A DNA stretch of 64,000 nt from Porifericola rhodea (lineage in GTDB: Bacteria; Bacteroidota; Bacteroidia; Cytophagales; Cyclobacteriaceae), in NCBI RefSeq assembly GCF_030506305.1, contig NZ_CP119421.1, positions 3,922,501-3,986,500 on the forward strand. Direction: 5' to 3'. Positions 53,201 to 61,112 of this stretch are shown piece after piece. The notes under the pieces are model-generated. The model was not told the origin of the DNA. It worked only from the letters and a program-made list of their open reading frames with translations, and searched no databases. The translations under genes and the position numbers were made by a program. Position 1 is the first letter of the stretch; each line of letters starts with the position of its first letter.

Positions 53201-55264
53201 CTGCTTCAGACTAACTTCTAGTACGTGAGCATTAAGAGGCTTCACGTGCGCAATGTCAGTAAAATAAGTAAGATTAATGCTTAACGTATCCGCTATGCGG
53301 TTGTCATGTAAATCTTCTAAGCCAGTGAAAAGGAGCGGTGATCTATCAGATGGGCTAAGAGCGGAGGTAAAATTTAAAATCACGCTGAGGCTATCTTCAC
53401 TTAAGACTGCTTTTTTGACTAAATTATCTGGATGCCGGAAGATAAAATTGCTTTCTCTTTCAGCTTCAGGTTTAAGAAGCTTTTCAGAAAATTGTAATTT
53501 AATTTGAGCCGTATCAAGCAATTCAAAACCTAGCAGTCCCGGTGGTTCCAAGTCCAAATAAAAGCTACTACGTATGTCAGTATCTAAGTTTCCATTGCAA
53601 TCATATACTTCTTCAAAATACAGCTTATAAATCTGTTCAGACGGAAGATCATCTTGTAATATTATTGCTATATGGCTTGAATCTCTATCCAGGTAAACTA
53701 CTTTAAGAGGACTTAGAGTATCATTAATTGCTATTCGGTCAGTATACGGTATGTTTAGGTATACTTTTTCTGAAAAGCTTACTTCAATACTGTCAGCTTT
53801 AGGTACCCGTATACCAGTTAGTTGTGGAGCTTCTAAATCATTTTCGGTAGAATGTACAGAGTTTATTGCCGCGGGAGTAGCTCCATTCTTATCGCTACAA
53901 GCTTTATAATTAAAATTGATACTACAGGGAGCTTTTGTGAAAACTCTTTCTAAGGAGATACCTTCTAAATAGTCTTCCGCATCATAGGTTAGGCTATCTA
54001 TCAGTAAAGCATTTTTGTCTTTTAATACCAGACTGGCACCCGAATTTGATAAAGAAGGCCAACTGTTGATCCCCAGACTGGGCCCATAATTAGCAAAAGT
54101 TGAATCGTATTTTACCGGACAAACAATAAGGTAAGCACCAGCAGGTAAAATGTACTCTGGCAAAGCTTTTCCATCAATAGTCCACCCTAATAAATTGTGA
54201 GGGTGGGGCCCTGGATTATATAGCTCAATAAACTCGGCATCAGATGCATCAGGTAAATCACTTAATGCTGGAGTAGGGTCAGGTAAAAACTCGTTAATAA
54301 GAATAGTGTTCCAATATGCTGCGGTTTCTTCAAAATAATAGAACTCTAAGGTAGTGTCTGCAAGGGTATTGTTATGCTCATCTTCAATGCCACGTATTTT
54401 TAAAGTGAAAGCGCTTGCGTTCTTAAATGCATTTACAAAGCTTATTATTACTGTGTCATTGTGATAGCGAATTTCAGAGATATCATTATCAGCTACTAAA
54501 TAATGAGCAAAATTTTCAGCTGAAGTTTTGTGTAAAGCTTTATTAAAACCAATAGCTAGTTGATTGTATGATAGTATAGTCTGACTTATAACTTTCGGGG
54601 CTGTCTGGTCTGCCAGCGGAGAACCATTTACAACAATATTGTCAAAGTAATAAGCAGTTGAGCGAGTAGAAGTATACTTACAGTACAATCCAAAGTATTT
54701 GGAAGTAGTATGTGTATTGTCAAATGCTGAGCCCTCCTTATAATAACTTGTTTCTTCTTCTAGTTTACTTTCAAGCTGCCAGTTACCCAGTGGGTCTCGA
54801 CTTACTTTTACATATACCTGTACCGGAGTAGACTCAATTCTTTTGTCTAACCCATCTATGATAATTGCCTCTTCACTTCCATCCTGGCGATAAAGACTTA
54901 TTTCATCTTTAGTACCTCCTATTTTAACAAAGTATCCATTAAGCGGTCCATCAAGAGACTCTTGGTCAGATATTAAAAATACTTTCGCAAGATTGCTGGA
55001 AGAAGTGCTTTTACTGATTTCACAATAGAACTGCCACACTCCATCGACAACTGCTTCTGAGGGAGTGCTGAGGTAAGCCTGTGAAGTTACTGCCTCTGCC
55101 TTGAGATGTAACTTTTGAAAGCTATCTGTCTCAAATTTGCCAGTATTCCCCTTCCATACAGGGTTACTGTATAAGTCCCCATCGCTAAAATCATCATTAA
55201 GCTGTGCCATTATCTTTGTACAACTGCACAAAAACATCATGCTAATTATTACCAAATTTCTCAT
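50252..55264 (-). CDS. Giant secreted protein with three lamin-tail domains and Ig-like repeats
   Basis: A 1670-residue exported protein with an N-terminal signal peptide (about 1-20). The first 215 residues look like a concanavalin-type beta-sandwich. Lamin-tail domains start near 318 (INEFLPDPTPAL, then EFIELYN), 1132 (TEIMAKPSA, then EYIEVYN) and 1392 (ISEILFHP, then DFIELYN). Between them run many repeats of about 95-100 residues with the pattern (I/V)x(V/L)xFSEKL (for example VSFSEKVYL and LQFSEKLLK), resembling SwmB-like Ig folds. The C-terminus (about 1580-1670) is a FlgD-like beta domain with FNWDGTDDHQKRVKNGYYI, which may act as the T9SS sorting signal. It is divergent from the PorV/Q-like gene. 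Confidence 0.82.
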   Translation of the reverse strand: MRNLVIISMMFLCSCTKIMAQLNDDFSDGDLYSNPVWKGNTGKFETDSFQKLHLKAEAVTSQAYLSTPSEAVVDGVWQFYCEISKSTSSSNLAKVFLISDQESLDGPLNGYFVKIGGTKDEISLYRQDGSEEAIIIDGLDKRIESTPVQVYVKVSRDPLGNWQLESKLEEETSYYKEGSAFDNTHTTSKYFGLYCKYTSTRSTAYYFDNIVVNGSPLADQTAPKVISQTILSYNQLAIGFNKALHKTSAENFAHYLVADNDISEIRYHNDTVIISFVNAFKNASAFTLKIRGIEDEHNNTLADTTLEFYYFEETAAYWNTILINEFLPDPTPALSDLPDASDAEFIELYNPGPHPHNLLGWTIDGKALPEYILPAGAYLIVCPVKYDSTFANYGPSLGINSWPSLSNSGASLVLKDKNALLIDSLTYDAEDYLEGISLERVFTKAPCSINFNYKACSDKNGATPAAINSVHSTENDLEAPQLTGIRVPKADSIEVSFSEKVYLNIPYTDRIAINDTLSPLKVVYLDRDSSHIAIILQDDLPSEQIYKLYFEEVYDCNGNLDTDIRSSFYLDLEPPGLLGFELLDTAQIKLQFSEKLLKPEAERESNFIFRHPDNLVKKAVLSEDSLSVILNFTSALSPSDRSPLLFTGLEDLHDNRIADTLSINLTYFTDIAHVKPLNAHVLEVSLKQQASFVSLMNKENYTLDRSIGHPNKIIYEEETNIIRLLFEEALDANKDHELSIGSLFNKQSKPLTTPIYRFFFDTKSPEIDSLNIIDNFKLSFTFDEALDTSYTNEVKLFINQELTNFQDLIIDSNQLQIRIPEGLAQEKWYYFAFEGLSDSSGNFSKPNKEYKFYYDQQAPRLDSAYVFSHSKIMLIFNEAIMPEDIGVNHFIQKLKGIRTQSIKFYLLEPNHVLISSTETINLDTISFELSNFADHNYNQITKPINVKIIHQRATIGHISPLSEYEMLLNFTSDISLFDLKNENFLLNDETPESVNLIDPYSIKLLFTHPFRESIHYNLQYSYQEHTQTLKFEYQDYIDNLTLNLAGIVDIKLTTKLNSSTAEDVTNFFIPSIGHPEAALYIKEQNSIQLFFTSGFKADSLYRLEVKHLSNVDSTTLPSSIHLIGKAHTPTTHALLFTEIMAKPSAATPLPVAEYIEVYNASNQILQLSQIRLADAQKTVSLPNYWLAAGEYLTLCATTDLESLSKFGKCLGITSFPNLNDDADILQLINENDEVIHSVAYDDSWYNNATKNTGGWSLEMIDKGLPCQEKINWRASDHPNGGTPSSVNSVTESRPDNVAPTLLETLADDSLHITIVFSEKLDQNVLNEISIVLDDIPLNLMLLSLEGYKIKAELEEPLKVGKTSALYIDHLKDCSGNVQFNRQFAEVILPEAHSDDDVLISEILFHPRSGGVDFIELYNNSNKHINLKQWKLKNQDGNTSLLSQQTLIIKPSTYIALTPDVDHLMADYPKATEKNCIALESFPNLLSEGGQITLLDQRNCIMQQVDYTPDWHHPLIQETRGVSLERLNWESDENDHNNWQSAASSVGYATPTAPNSQRMSTHERLLAHALQVEPQIFYPDQSGFRDFASIRYQIAGNGNIANLKIFSARGQLVRSLAKNISIAEEGFFNWDGTDDHQKRVKNGYYIVWLEVFNPKGNVSIFRSKVAVGSKY

Positions 55265-55288
55265 TTCTGCTACTTATCACGCATGTTA

Positions 55289-55321
55289 TAATACTCATAC
55301 AAAATATAAATATGAGTATTA
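55289..55321. promoter_or_regulatory. Inverted repeat TAATACTCATA-N11-TATGAGTATTA, candidate regulator site
   Basis: Perfect 11-bp arms in the 88-base divergent region between the giant secreted protein and the PorV/Q-like gene. The inner half-site ATACTCAT / ATGAGTAT is identical to that of the 18301-18341 repeat, with spacing 10 bases shorter. It could also form a hairpin at the start of either transcript. Confidence 0.5.
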
Positions 55322-55352
55322 ACAATGAGTTATTTTTACTTAATAATTGTTT

Positions 55353-56201
55353 ATGCGTAAGAATATGAGGGGCTTAGACTTAATATTCATAGTTCTGTTT
55401 ATACTTGGTAGTATATGTGTAGCTAATGCACAGCATCTTCCATTTGGTGCGGAATCTGCCGGAATTGCTCATGCTTCTACTGCAAAGAGAGGGAGGGTAG
55501 GGGTGTATGCTAATCCTGCTGGAATTTCCGCAGAGAAAGAACATACTTTTATTGCGGGGTATACAAGTGCTTATGGATTTATAGAAGGACTATCTACACT
55601 AAGCATGGCTTACTTACACTCGCTATCTAATGCTGCACTGTCCTTGAGTGTTTATCGCTTTGGAGACGAAATCTTTAGCCAACACAGACTTAGTATCAGT
55701 TTCGGACAGACAATAAACCATTATAGTTTTGGCATAAGAGTAAACCAACATCAGTTTGCTATGGAAGGAGCCAATACGCGTTATGCTACTGCAATTGATG
55801 TGGGTGGAATGGCTAAACTTTCCCAGTCACTTCGGTTAGGAGTGTGCATCAGTAACCTTAATCAGGCAGTAGTTTCTGAAGAAACACAAGAGAAGATACC
55901 TGTTAACATGAGTCTGGGATTAAGCTATACACTTGATAAAAAGCTGAGTACTTACGCTGAACTATTACATGAACTGGAAGAAAGTCCAGTGTGTAAGGTA
56001 GGGTTGAGCTATCAGGCAGTACAAAAGATGGTCTTACGTTGTGGACTTAGTACAGGAGATCAGAGTGGGTTGTTCTTTGGCTTGGGCCTAAAGCATTCAA
56101 TACTTCATATTGATTACGCCCTTGAAGCGCATTCCTATTTGGGAATGTCGCATCACATGAATCTTGCATATAAGCTTAATCGTAATGTGGAAAAGGAGTA
56201 G
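55353..56201 (+). CDS. PorV/PorQ-like outer-membrane beta-barrel protein
   Basis: A 282-residue exported protein with a signal peptide (LDLIFIVLFILGSICVANAQ), then the family segment FGAESAGIAHASTA followed by VYANPAGISAEKE, which is typical of PorV/PorQ (UPF0164) barrels of the T9SS. The rest consists of alternating amphipathic strands. PorV shuttles T9SS cargo, and PorQ helps attach it. At 282 residues this is nearer in size to PorQ or to minor paralogues than to PorV (about 380). I chose the ATG at 55353; a TTG at 55347 and an ATG at 55365 are alternatives. It overlaps the next gene by 17 bases, so they are coupled. Confidence 0.72.
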   Translation: MRKNMRGLDLIFIVLFILGSICVANAQHLPFGAESAGIAHASTAKRGRVGVYANPAGISAEKEHTFIAGYTSAYGFIEGLSTLSMAYLHSLSNAALSLSVYRFGDEIFSQHRLSISFGQTINHYSFGIRVNQHQFAMEGANTRYATAIDVGGMAKLSQSLRLGVCISNLNQAVVSEETQEKIPVNMSLGLSYTLDKKLSTYAELLHELEESPVCKVGLSYQAVQKMVLRCGLSTGDQSGLFFGLGLKHSILHIDYALEAHSYLGMSHHMNLAYKLNRNVEKE

Positions 56202-58269
56202 TCTGTTTTTTAAAGTAATTCTATTATTTCTGAGTCATTGTGCTGTTGGGCAAAGTGTGGATTCAGATGTGTTAGAGCAAGTCCTGGATCAACTGGTTAA
56301 TACTGAATACGATGAACGTGTTGATGTAGACCAATTCTATGAAAACCTTATTCAGTATTACCAGGATGGTATTAATATAAATGAAGCTAGTGCCAATGAA
56401 CTCCATCAGCTGCTATTTTTAAATGAGAGACAGATTAACAATATCATCCGCTATCGAGAGTATTATGGACCACTTTTAAGTCAATACGAGTTGGCTATGA
56501 TCCCTGCTTTAGACCATCCGACTATAGAGATATTACTTCATTTTATTGAGATAGCCCCTGTTCAGGATAGAAAGCTGAACCTTATAAATCGCTTACAATC
56601 GGCTACGAATAAGTATGTTATTTTAAGACAAAGTGTTTATCTGGAAGAAAAGAAAGGGTATAGTACAGATACTTTGGAAAATAAAGGGCTTTCTACCGCT
56701 TACGAAGGAAGTCCTCAACACTTGTATGGTAGGTTCAGAATATCACAACCCGGGAGTATAAGCCTTGGTCTTACTGTAGAAAAAGACGCTGGTGAAAAAG
56801 TAAGTTGGCAGCCAAACCAACAGAAATATGGTGCTGATTTCATCTCTGCCCACTTTCAACTAGAAAAAGTAGGTCCGATAGAACAGGTTATACTAGGGGA
56901 TTACACTTTTCAGTCTGGTCAGCAACTTATTTTCGGTGGTGGACTTGGTTTGGGAAAAAGTGCCATGACGGTCAGGTCAGTAGGCCGAAGCCAGCAGGGG
57001 GTTAAGCCTTATACATCTAGTACGGAGAATGGTTTTATGAGAGGGTTGGCTGTAAGCTGGAAACTGCCTTCCAAAAAAATTAATGCAAAGATTAGCCTTT
57101 TACTCTCTTCTCAAAAGCGAAATGCCAGCCTGAAGAAAGATACAACAGATCGTAATACATATTTTGAGAGTTTTGATCTTACCGGGCTTTATCGCAATTC
57201 TAATGAAATAGAAAAAAGAAGGACGTTAGGTTTACAGGAGATTGGAAGTAACATTCATTTCAGTAATAAATACCAGAATTTTCAGATGGGTGTAAATCTT
57301 CTTAAAAGTAAGTTTAATTATACTTTCATTCCTGCTGACAAACTTTACAAGCAACACGATTTTAGAGGAAAAGATCTATTAAATAGTAGTGTATATGTTT
57401 CTTACCAGCAAAAACATTGGTATAGCTTTGCTGAAATAGCTAAGTCAAATCAAGGTGAATATGCTATGGTCGGTGGGGTCAATGCCGTTTTGAATACCTA
57501 TCTGGAGTCAGTATGGCTCTATAGAAATTATAGTCAAGGTTTCTATAGTTTATACGGTAATGCATTTGGTGAAAATAGTCGTAATGCAAACGAAAAAGGT
57601 TTCTATTGGGGGCTGAAATTAGAACCTCTCCCCAAACTGGAGCTATCTGCATATTATGACCTTTTTCATTTTCCCTGGTTACGGTACAGAGTAGATGCAC
57701 CATCAAAAGGGCAGGAGTATCTATTAGGTGGCACATATCAATTGGATAGAAACAATAAGCTTAGTGTACAATTCAGGCAGGAGAAAAAAGGTATTAATGC
57801 AAAGAATAGTATCTACAAAGAGCTTGCTCCGGGCAATAGAACCAACCTGATATTTAAATATGAACATAGCTTGAACGAGTACATCAAACTAAAAACCCGC
57901 TTACATACTGGAAATTATTCATTGCCAGACTCAGTAAGTAGCGGCTGGGTAGTCGCTCAGGACATTAGCTATACGTGCGGAAGATGGAAGGCAGATACAC
58001 GATTCGCACTAATTAATGCACAGGACTATGATAACAGGCAGTATTTGTATGAAAATGATGTGCTTTACGCATTTACCGTACCTGCATACTCTGGTCAGGG
58101 TGTACGGTATTATGCGCTTCTAAGATGCAAAGTTAATAGGCACTTAAGCAGTTGGATAAGATGGGGTCGTACTATATTTTACGATAAAGAGTCACTGGGC
58201 AGCAGTCTTGAAGAAATTCAGGATAACAAAAAAACGCAACTACGATTACAATTGATTTATAAGTTTTAG
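56185..58269 (+). CDS. Outer-membrane barrel protein with N-terminal helix-hairpin-helix-like segment
   Basis: A 694-residue exported protein. The signal peptide (about 1-24) is followed by a helical region with a ComEA-like helix-hairpin-helix segment (about 63-115; NINEASANELHQLLFLNERQ, then YREYYGPLLSQYELAMI). The hairpin GIG of DNA-binding HhH motifs is replaced by FLN. From about residue 170 the chain becomes alternating beta strands to the terminal aromatic residue (LQLIYKF), as in an outer-membrane barrel. I chose the ATG at 56185 (MWKRSS), which overlaps the PorV/Q-like gene by 17 bases; a TTG at 56164 is less likely. The protein family is widespread in Bacteroidota but uncharacterised. 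Confidence 0.75.
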   Translation: MWKRSSLFFKVILLFLSHCAVGQSVDSDVLEQVLDQLVNTEYDERVDVDQFYENLIQYYQDGININEASANELHQLLFLNERQINNIIRYREYYGPLLSQYELAMIPALDHPTIEILLHFIEIAPVQDRKLNLINRLQSATNKYVILRQSVYLEEKKGYSTDTLENKGLSTAYEGSPQHLYGRFRISQPGSISLGLTVEKDAGEKVSWQPNQQKYGADFISAHFQLEKVGPIEQVILGDYTFQSGQQLIFGGGLGLGKSAMTVRSVGRSQQGVKPYTSSTENGFMRGLAVSWKLPSKKINAKISLLLSSQKRNASLKKDTTDRNTYFESFDLTGLYRNSNEIEKRRTLGLQEIGSNIHFSNKYQNFQMGVNLLKSKFNYTFIPADKLYKQHDFRGKDLLNSSVYVSYQQKHWYSFAEIAKSNQGEYAMVGGVNAVLNTYLESVWLYRNYSQGFYSLYGNAFGENSRNANEKGFYWGLKLEPLPKLELSAYYDLFHFPWLRYRVDAPSKGQEYLLGGTYQLDRNNKLSVQFRQEKKGINAKNSIYKELAPGNRTNLIFKYEHSLNEYIKLKTRLHTGNYSLPDSVSSGWVVAQDISYTCGRWKADTRFALINAQDYDNRQYLYENDVLYAFTVPAYSGQGVRYYALLRCKVNRHLSSWIRWGRTIFYDKESLGSSLEEIQDNKKTQLRLQLIYKF

Positions 58270-58270
58270 T

Positions 58271-60199
58271 TTATTTAATCAATAACTTTTTAGTCAAAGT
58301 TTTTCCGTCTATTACGATCTTCAGCAGATATATTCCTCTACTTAGTTCAGTCTCTATTTTCTGCTCCTTTTTTTGATGCGATACGAACTGTTGTAGCAGC
58401 TTTCCTCTGATGTCATATATGTACACAGCCTCAAATGGTGTATTAATAGTAAAGCTACCATCCGAAGGGTTTGGGTATACGATGACAGAAGTTATGTTGT
58501 CAGGCTCATCTATACCTGTAATCTGTTTTTCTTCAAAACGGGGTCGCATCATCAAGCTTCCTTTTAATTCCGTATCCTGATCCCAGGCACCTGTCACATT
58601 AAAAAAGATTTTCTCTGAGGTATCTGTATTTTTGTCAAAACCAATGGCAATAAAGGAGTCACCCTGTTGCTCGTAGCCTATGTAAAACGTATCTGACACC
58701 ACTACCGGAGAGCTTAACTCTATAGAGACCAACTGGTTGAGGTCTCCACTGACAGTCTGGGATTGTTGCTCTCTTAGCACCACTTCCTGCCCCAGGCTAT
58801 CTTCCAGACTTTTCCAGATCATCAGCTGAAAGGGAATCGCGCTTTGGTTTCTTATGATAGGAGGGAAATATACGTCTACATGCGTAAGCAGGTCCTTTTT
58901 TGGACTCACAAACTGATAAGCAACTTTCCCTCCGCTTTGGTTAACTTCTACACCAAATTCCGCCTCTCCATCATCATAAGCATAGTAATCGTGCAAAGCG
59001 TATGTAGCACGTGTGGTATCATTTACCCGAAAGTCTACATTCGTGCTAAAAGTAGTATCACCGCTTTGAATATTTTCAATCAGAAAGTTGTCTCCGGAAG
59101 TAATAAAAAACTCGGTTTCTACATACAGAGAATCCTGCTCTTTAATAAGAGTAGTAGGCTCTGTTGCCTCAGCAGTAATCGTTCGCCTTTCCTGGCCTGC
59201 GGGAACAGGGTTTAAGCTTTGGTTATTTGTTAATACCTGTAGAACTTCCTTGGTTTGATGATCTTTGAGAAGAGCGGTAAATCTTACGGGCTGTAGCTGG
59301 ATGTTCAGGTTGTAAAAGTCTACCGAACTGTTGCTTACGTAGCTTTGCGGGCTTGCTTTAAAATGATCGTAAGGGATTGCTGTATAATCACCAAAAGGAG
59401 AAGTAGGCAGGGTGGCCAAAGCTCTGTCCAGATAAGCTGTATTTGAGGCGGTACGGCCGCTATTTAGATAGACATAGTCTATATTCCAGGTATCAAATGC
59501 TCCCGATAGGCGGTTGAAAGACTGAAACCTAAACTGGAAAGCATTATGGTAGAAGTTAGGGTTAACAATCTGTATCATTTCCTGAGTAAACTCAATAGTG
59601 CTTATAGAATCTCCTCCACTTTGCCTCCATTGAGTAACCCATTCGTTGTCAACATTTTTAAACTGAAGCCTAATAGAGTCTACTGCATCTGGAAACTCAC
59701 CCAGACCAAACTGTTGCCAGAAAAAACTAAAATATACACTTTGCCTTTGGTTATTGGGTACACTAGCCAGATCAATAGGTAGTGAAACCAGAGAATCAGC
59801 TAAGCCTTCAGCATTTTCTGAGCTACTGTAAGGTCTGCCATCTTTGTCTACACCATCAAAAGTAGCTATGCCTATTGTAGGTGGATTAATATTGAGACCA
59901 GTATTTACTCTTACGGTTTCGCTTCCGCTAGCCCATAGCATACTGTCGGGAGCATAGCGGGTATTGCCATGGGTGTTAGAGTTGACATAAGAAAAATCGT
60001 CCCAAAAGGGAAGTTGCAAGGTATCATTTGCCAGCATTTTCGCACGAATAACCGCTGACTCAGCCTTAGCAGTTTGAGGAATATGAAGTAGCTGCCAGTT
60101 CTGCTTTTGATTCTGCGCATAAGAGTGGCTAGTAGCTACTCCAAATAGTTGAAGTAGCACCAGACTAAAAAAAATAGGTTTTAATGCTGTGTTTAACAA
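58271..60199 (-). CDS. T9SS type A sorting-domain secreted protein
   Basis: A 642-residue protein with an N-terminal signal peptide (about 1-28). A long beta-rich body contains jelly-roll-like segments (WDDFSYVNSNTH, then WNIDYVYLNSG near 235). The C-terminus is a classic type A sorting domain of about 75 residues (VIVYPNPSDGSFTIN, then RGIYLLKIVIDGKTLTKKL, ending in IK) that targets proteins through the outer membrane by T9SS. The start lies 6 bases after the PASTA-protein stop, so it belongs to the ddl-PASTA operon. It is convergent with the HhH-barrel gene (1-base gap). Its body function is unknown. Confidence 0.88.
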   Translation of the reverse strand: MLNTALKPIFFSLVLLQLFGVATSHSYAQNQKQNWQLLHIPQTAKAESAVIRAKMLANDTLQLPFWDDFSYVNSNTHGNTRYAPDSMLWASGSETVRVNTGLNINPPTIGIATFDGVDKDGRPYSSSENAEGLADSLVSLPIDLASVPNNQRQSVYFSFFWQQFGLGEFPDAVDSIRLQFKNVDNEWVTQWRQSGGDSISTIEFTQEMIQIVNPNFYHNAFQFRFQSFNRLSGAFDTWNIDYVYLNSGRTASNTAYLDRALATLPTSPFGDYTAIPYDHFKASPQSYVSNSSVDFYNLNIQLQPVRFTALLKDHQTKEVLQVLTNNQSLNPVPAGQERRTITAEATEPTTLIKEQDSLYVETEFFITSGDNFLIENIQSGDTTFSTNVDFRVNDTTRATYALHDYYAYDDGEAEFGVEVNQSGGKVAYQFVSPKKDLLTHVDVYFPPIIRNQSAIPFQLMIWKSLEDSLGQEVVLREQQSQTVSGDLNQLVSIELSSPVVVSDTFYIGYEQQGDSFIAIGFDKNTDTSEKIFFNVTGAWDQDTELKGSLMMRPRFEEKQITGIDEPDNITSVIVYPNPSDGSFTINTPFEAVYIYDIRGKLLQQFVSHQKKEQKIETELSRGIYLLKIVIDGKTLTKKLLIK

Positions 60200-60205
60200 A
60201 GTTTG

Positions 60206-61072
60206 TTATTCAGTTTCACTAATGTCGCTAGTTTCCTCTTCTTCCTCGTCCAGTATGCTATCTTCCTGCTCTTCTAAAACGTTAAGCCAGATATCAATTT
60301 CTTCTCCAATGCGCACCTTACGCTCAGAGCCTGGATTTTGTCTTACTACAACATAGCGCTCGTCGGGAGCTGCATTTTCTACTACCTCGCGGGCATTACG
60401 GCCCTCAGGGTCAGCTTCCTGTAACAGTACGCTGCCTACTTTTAATCCGGAGCCAACAATTATAAACTCGGCTTCTTCCAGATCCATCCCATTAACGTCA
60501 GGAACTTCTAAAACGGTATTTCCTAATCCATCACCAACTACCAAATCAATTTTAGAACCTTTAGGGATGAATGTACCAGCCTCAATATCTTTACCTTCAA
60601 ATTTTTGCTCTAAAACAGCATTTTGGGCTAAATCGGGCACATATTTGATGTTTCCTCTTTCCAGCCCATAGCTCTGTAGCACTAACTGAGCGTTTTTAAC
60701 GGAGCCATCTACCAAGTCAGGCATTTTTACTTTTGGAGGATTGACCGCGTTGAGTGTAAGAAAGATCTTACGGTTTTCTTTCACCTTAGAGCCTGGTAGA
60801 GGGTATTGGTTCAGAATAGTAAAGGGCTCGTATTCAGTAGTAAAACCAGAATCACTTAACACTTCAAACCTTAGATTTCTTTTTGTCAAAAACTCATCAA
60901 TATCATCCAGATGAATACCTTCCAGATCGGGTACGGTTACTGTTTCACCGTGATTTGTTGTATTGGGCAGGTATACATAAAAAAACACCACCAAAATGGT
61001 AATCCCTAATGCTAAAACTATAGCTAAATGGATAAGTACATCTTTGATAGAGCTTACTCTAAACAGGTTCAT
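60206..61072 (-). CDS. Membrane-anchored PASTA-domain protein without kinase domain
   Basis: A 288-residue protein with one N-terminal membrane helix (about 14-34), then three PASTA domains (about 43-108, 112-182 and 188-266), each beginning with the typical (V/M)PDL/VPDV and ending in a P-G-S/K segment, and a very acidic tail (EEEEETSDISETE). PASTA domains bind uncrosslinked peptidoglycan or muropeptides. Unlike Firmicutes PASTA kinases, there is no kinase domain. It lies between ddl (40 bases upstream) and a T9SS cargo gene (6 bases downstream) in one operon, supporting a cell-wall role in the periplasm. Confidence 0.9.
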   Translation of the reverse strand: MNLFRVSSIKDVLIHLAIVLALGITILVVFFYVYLPNTTNHGETVTVPDLEGIHLDDIDEFLTKRNLRFEVLSDSGFTTEYEPFTILNQYPLPGSKVKENRKIFLTLNAVNPPKVKMPDLVDGSVKNAQLVLQSYGLERGNIKYVPDLAQNAVLEQKFEGKDIEAGTFIPKGSKIDLVVGDGLGNTVLEVPDVNGMDLEEAEFIIVGSGLKVGSVLLQEADPEGRNAREVVENAAPDERYVVVRQNPGSERKVRIGEEIDIWLNVLEEQEDSILDEEEEETSDISETE

Positions 61073-61112
61073 ATGTTGATTATTACTTTGTAGTTCTGCT
61101 AAAATATCACAC

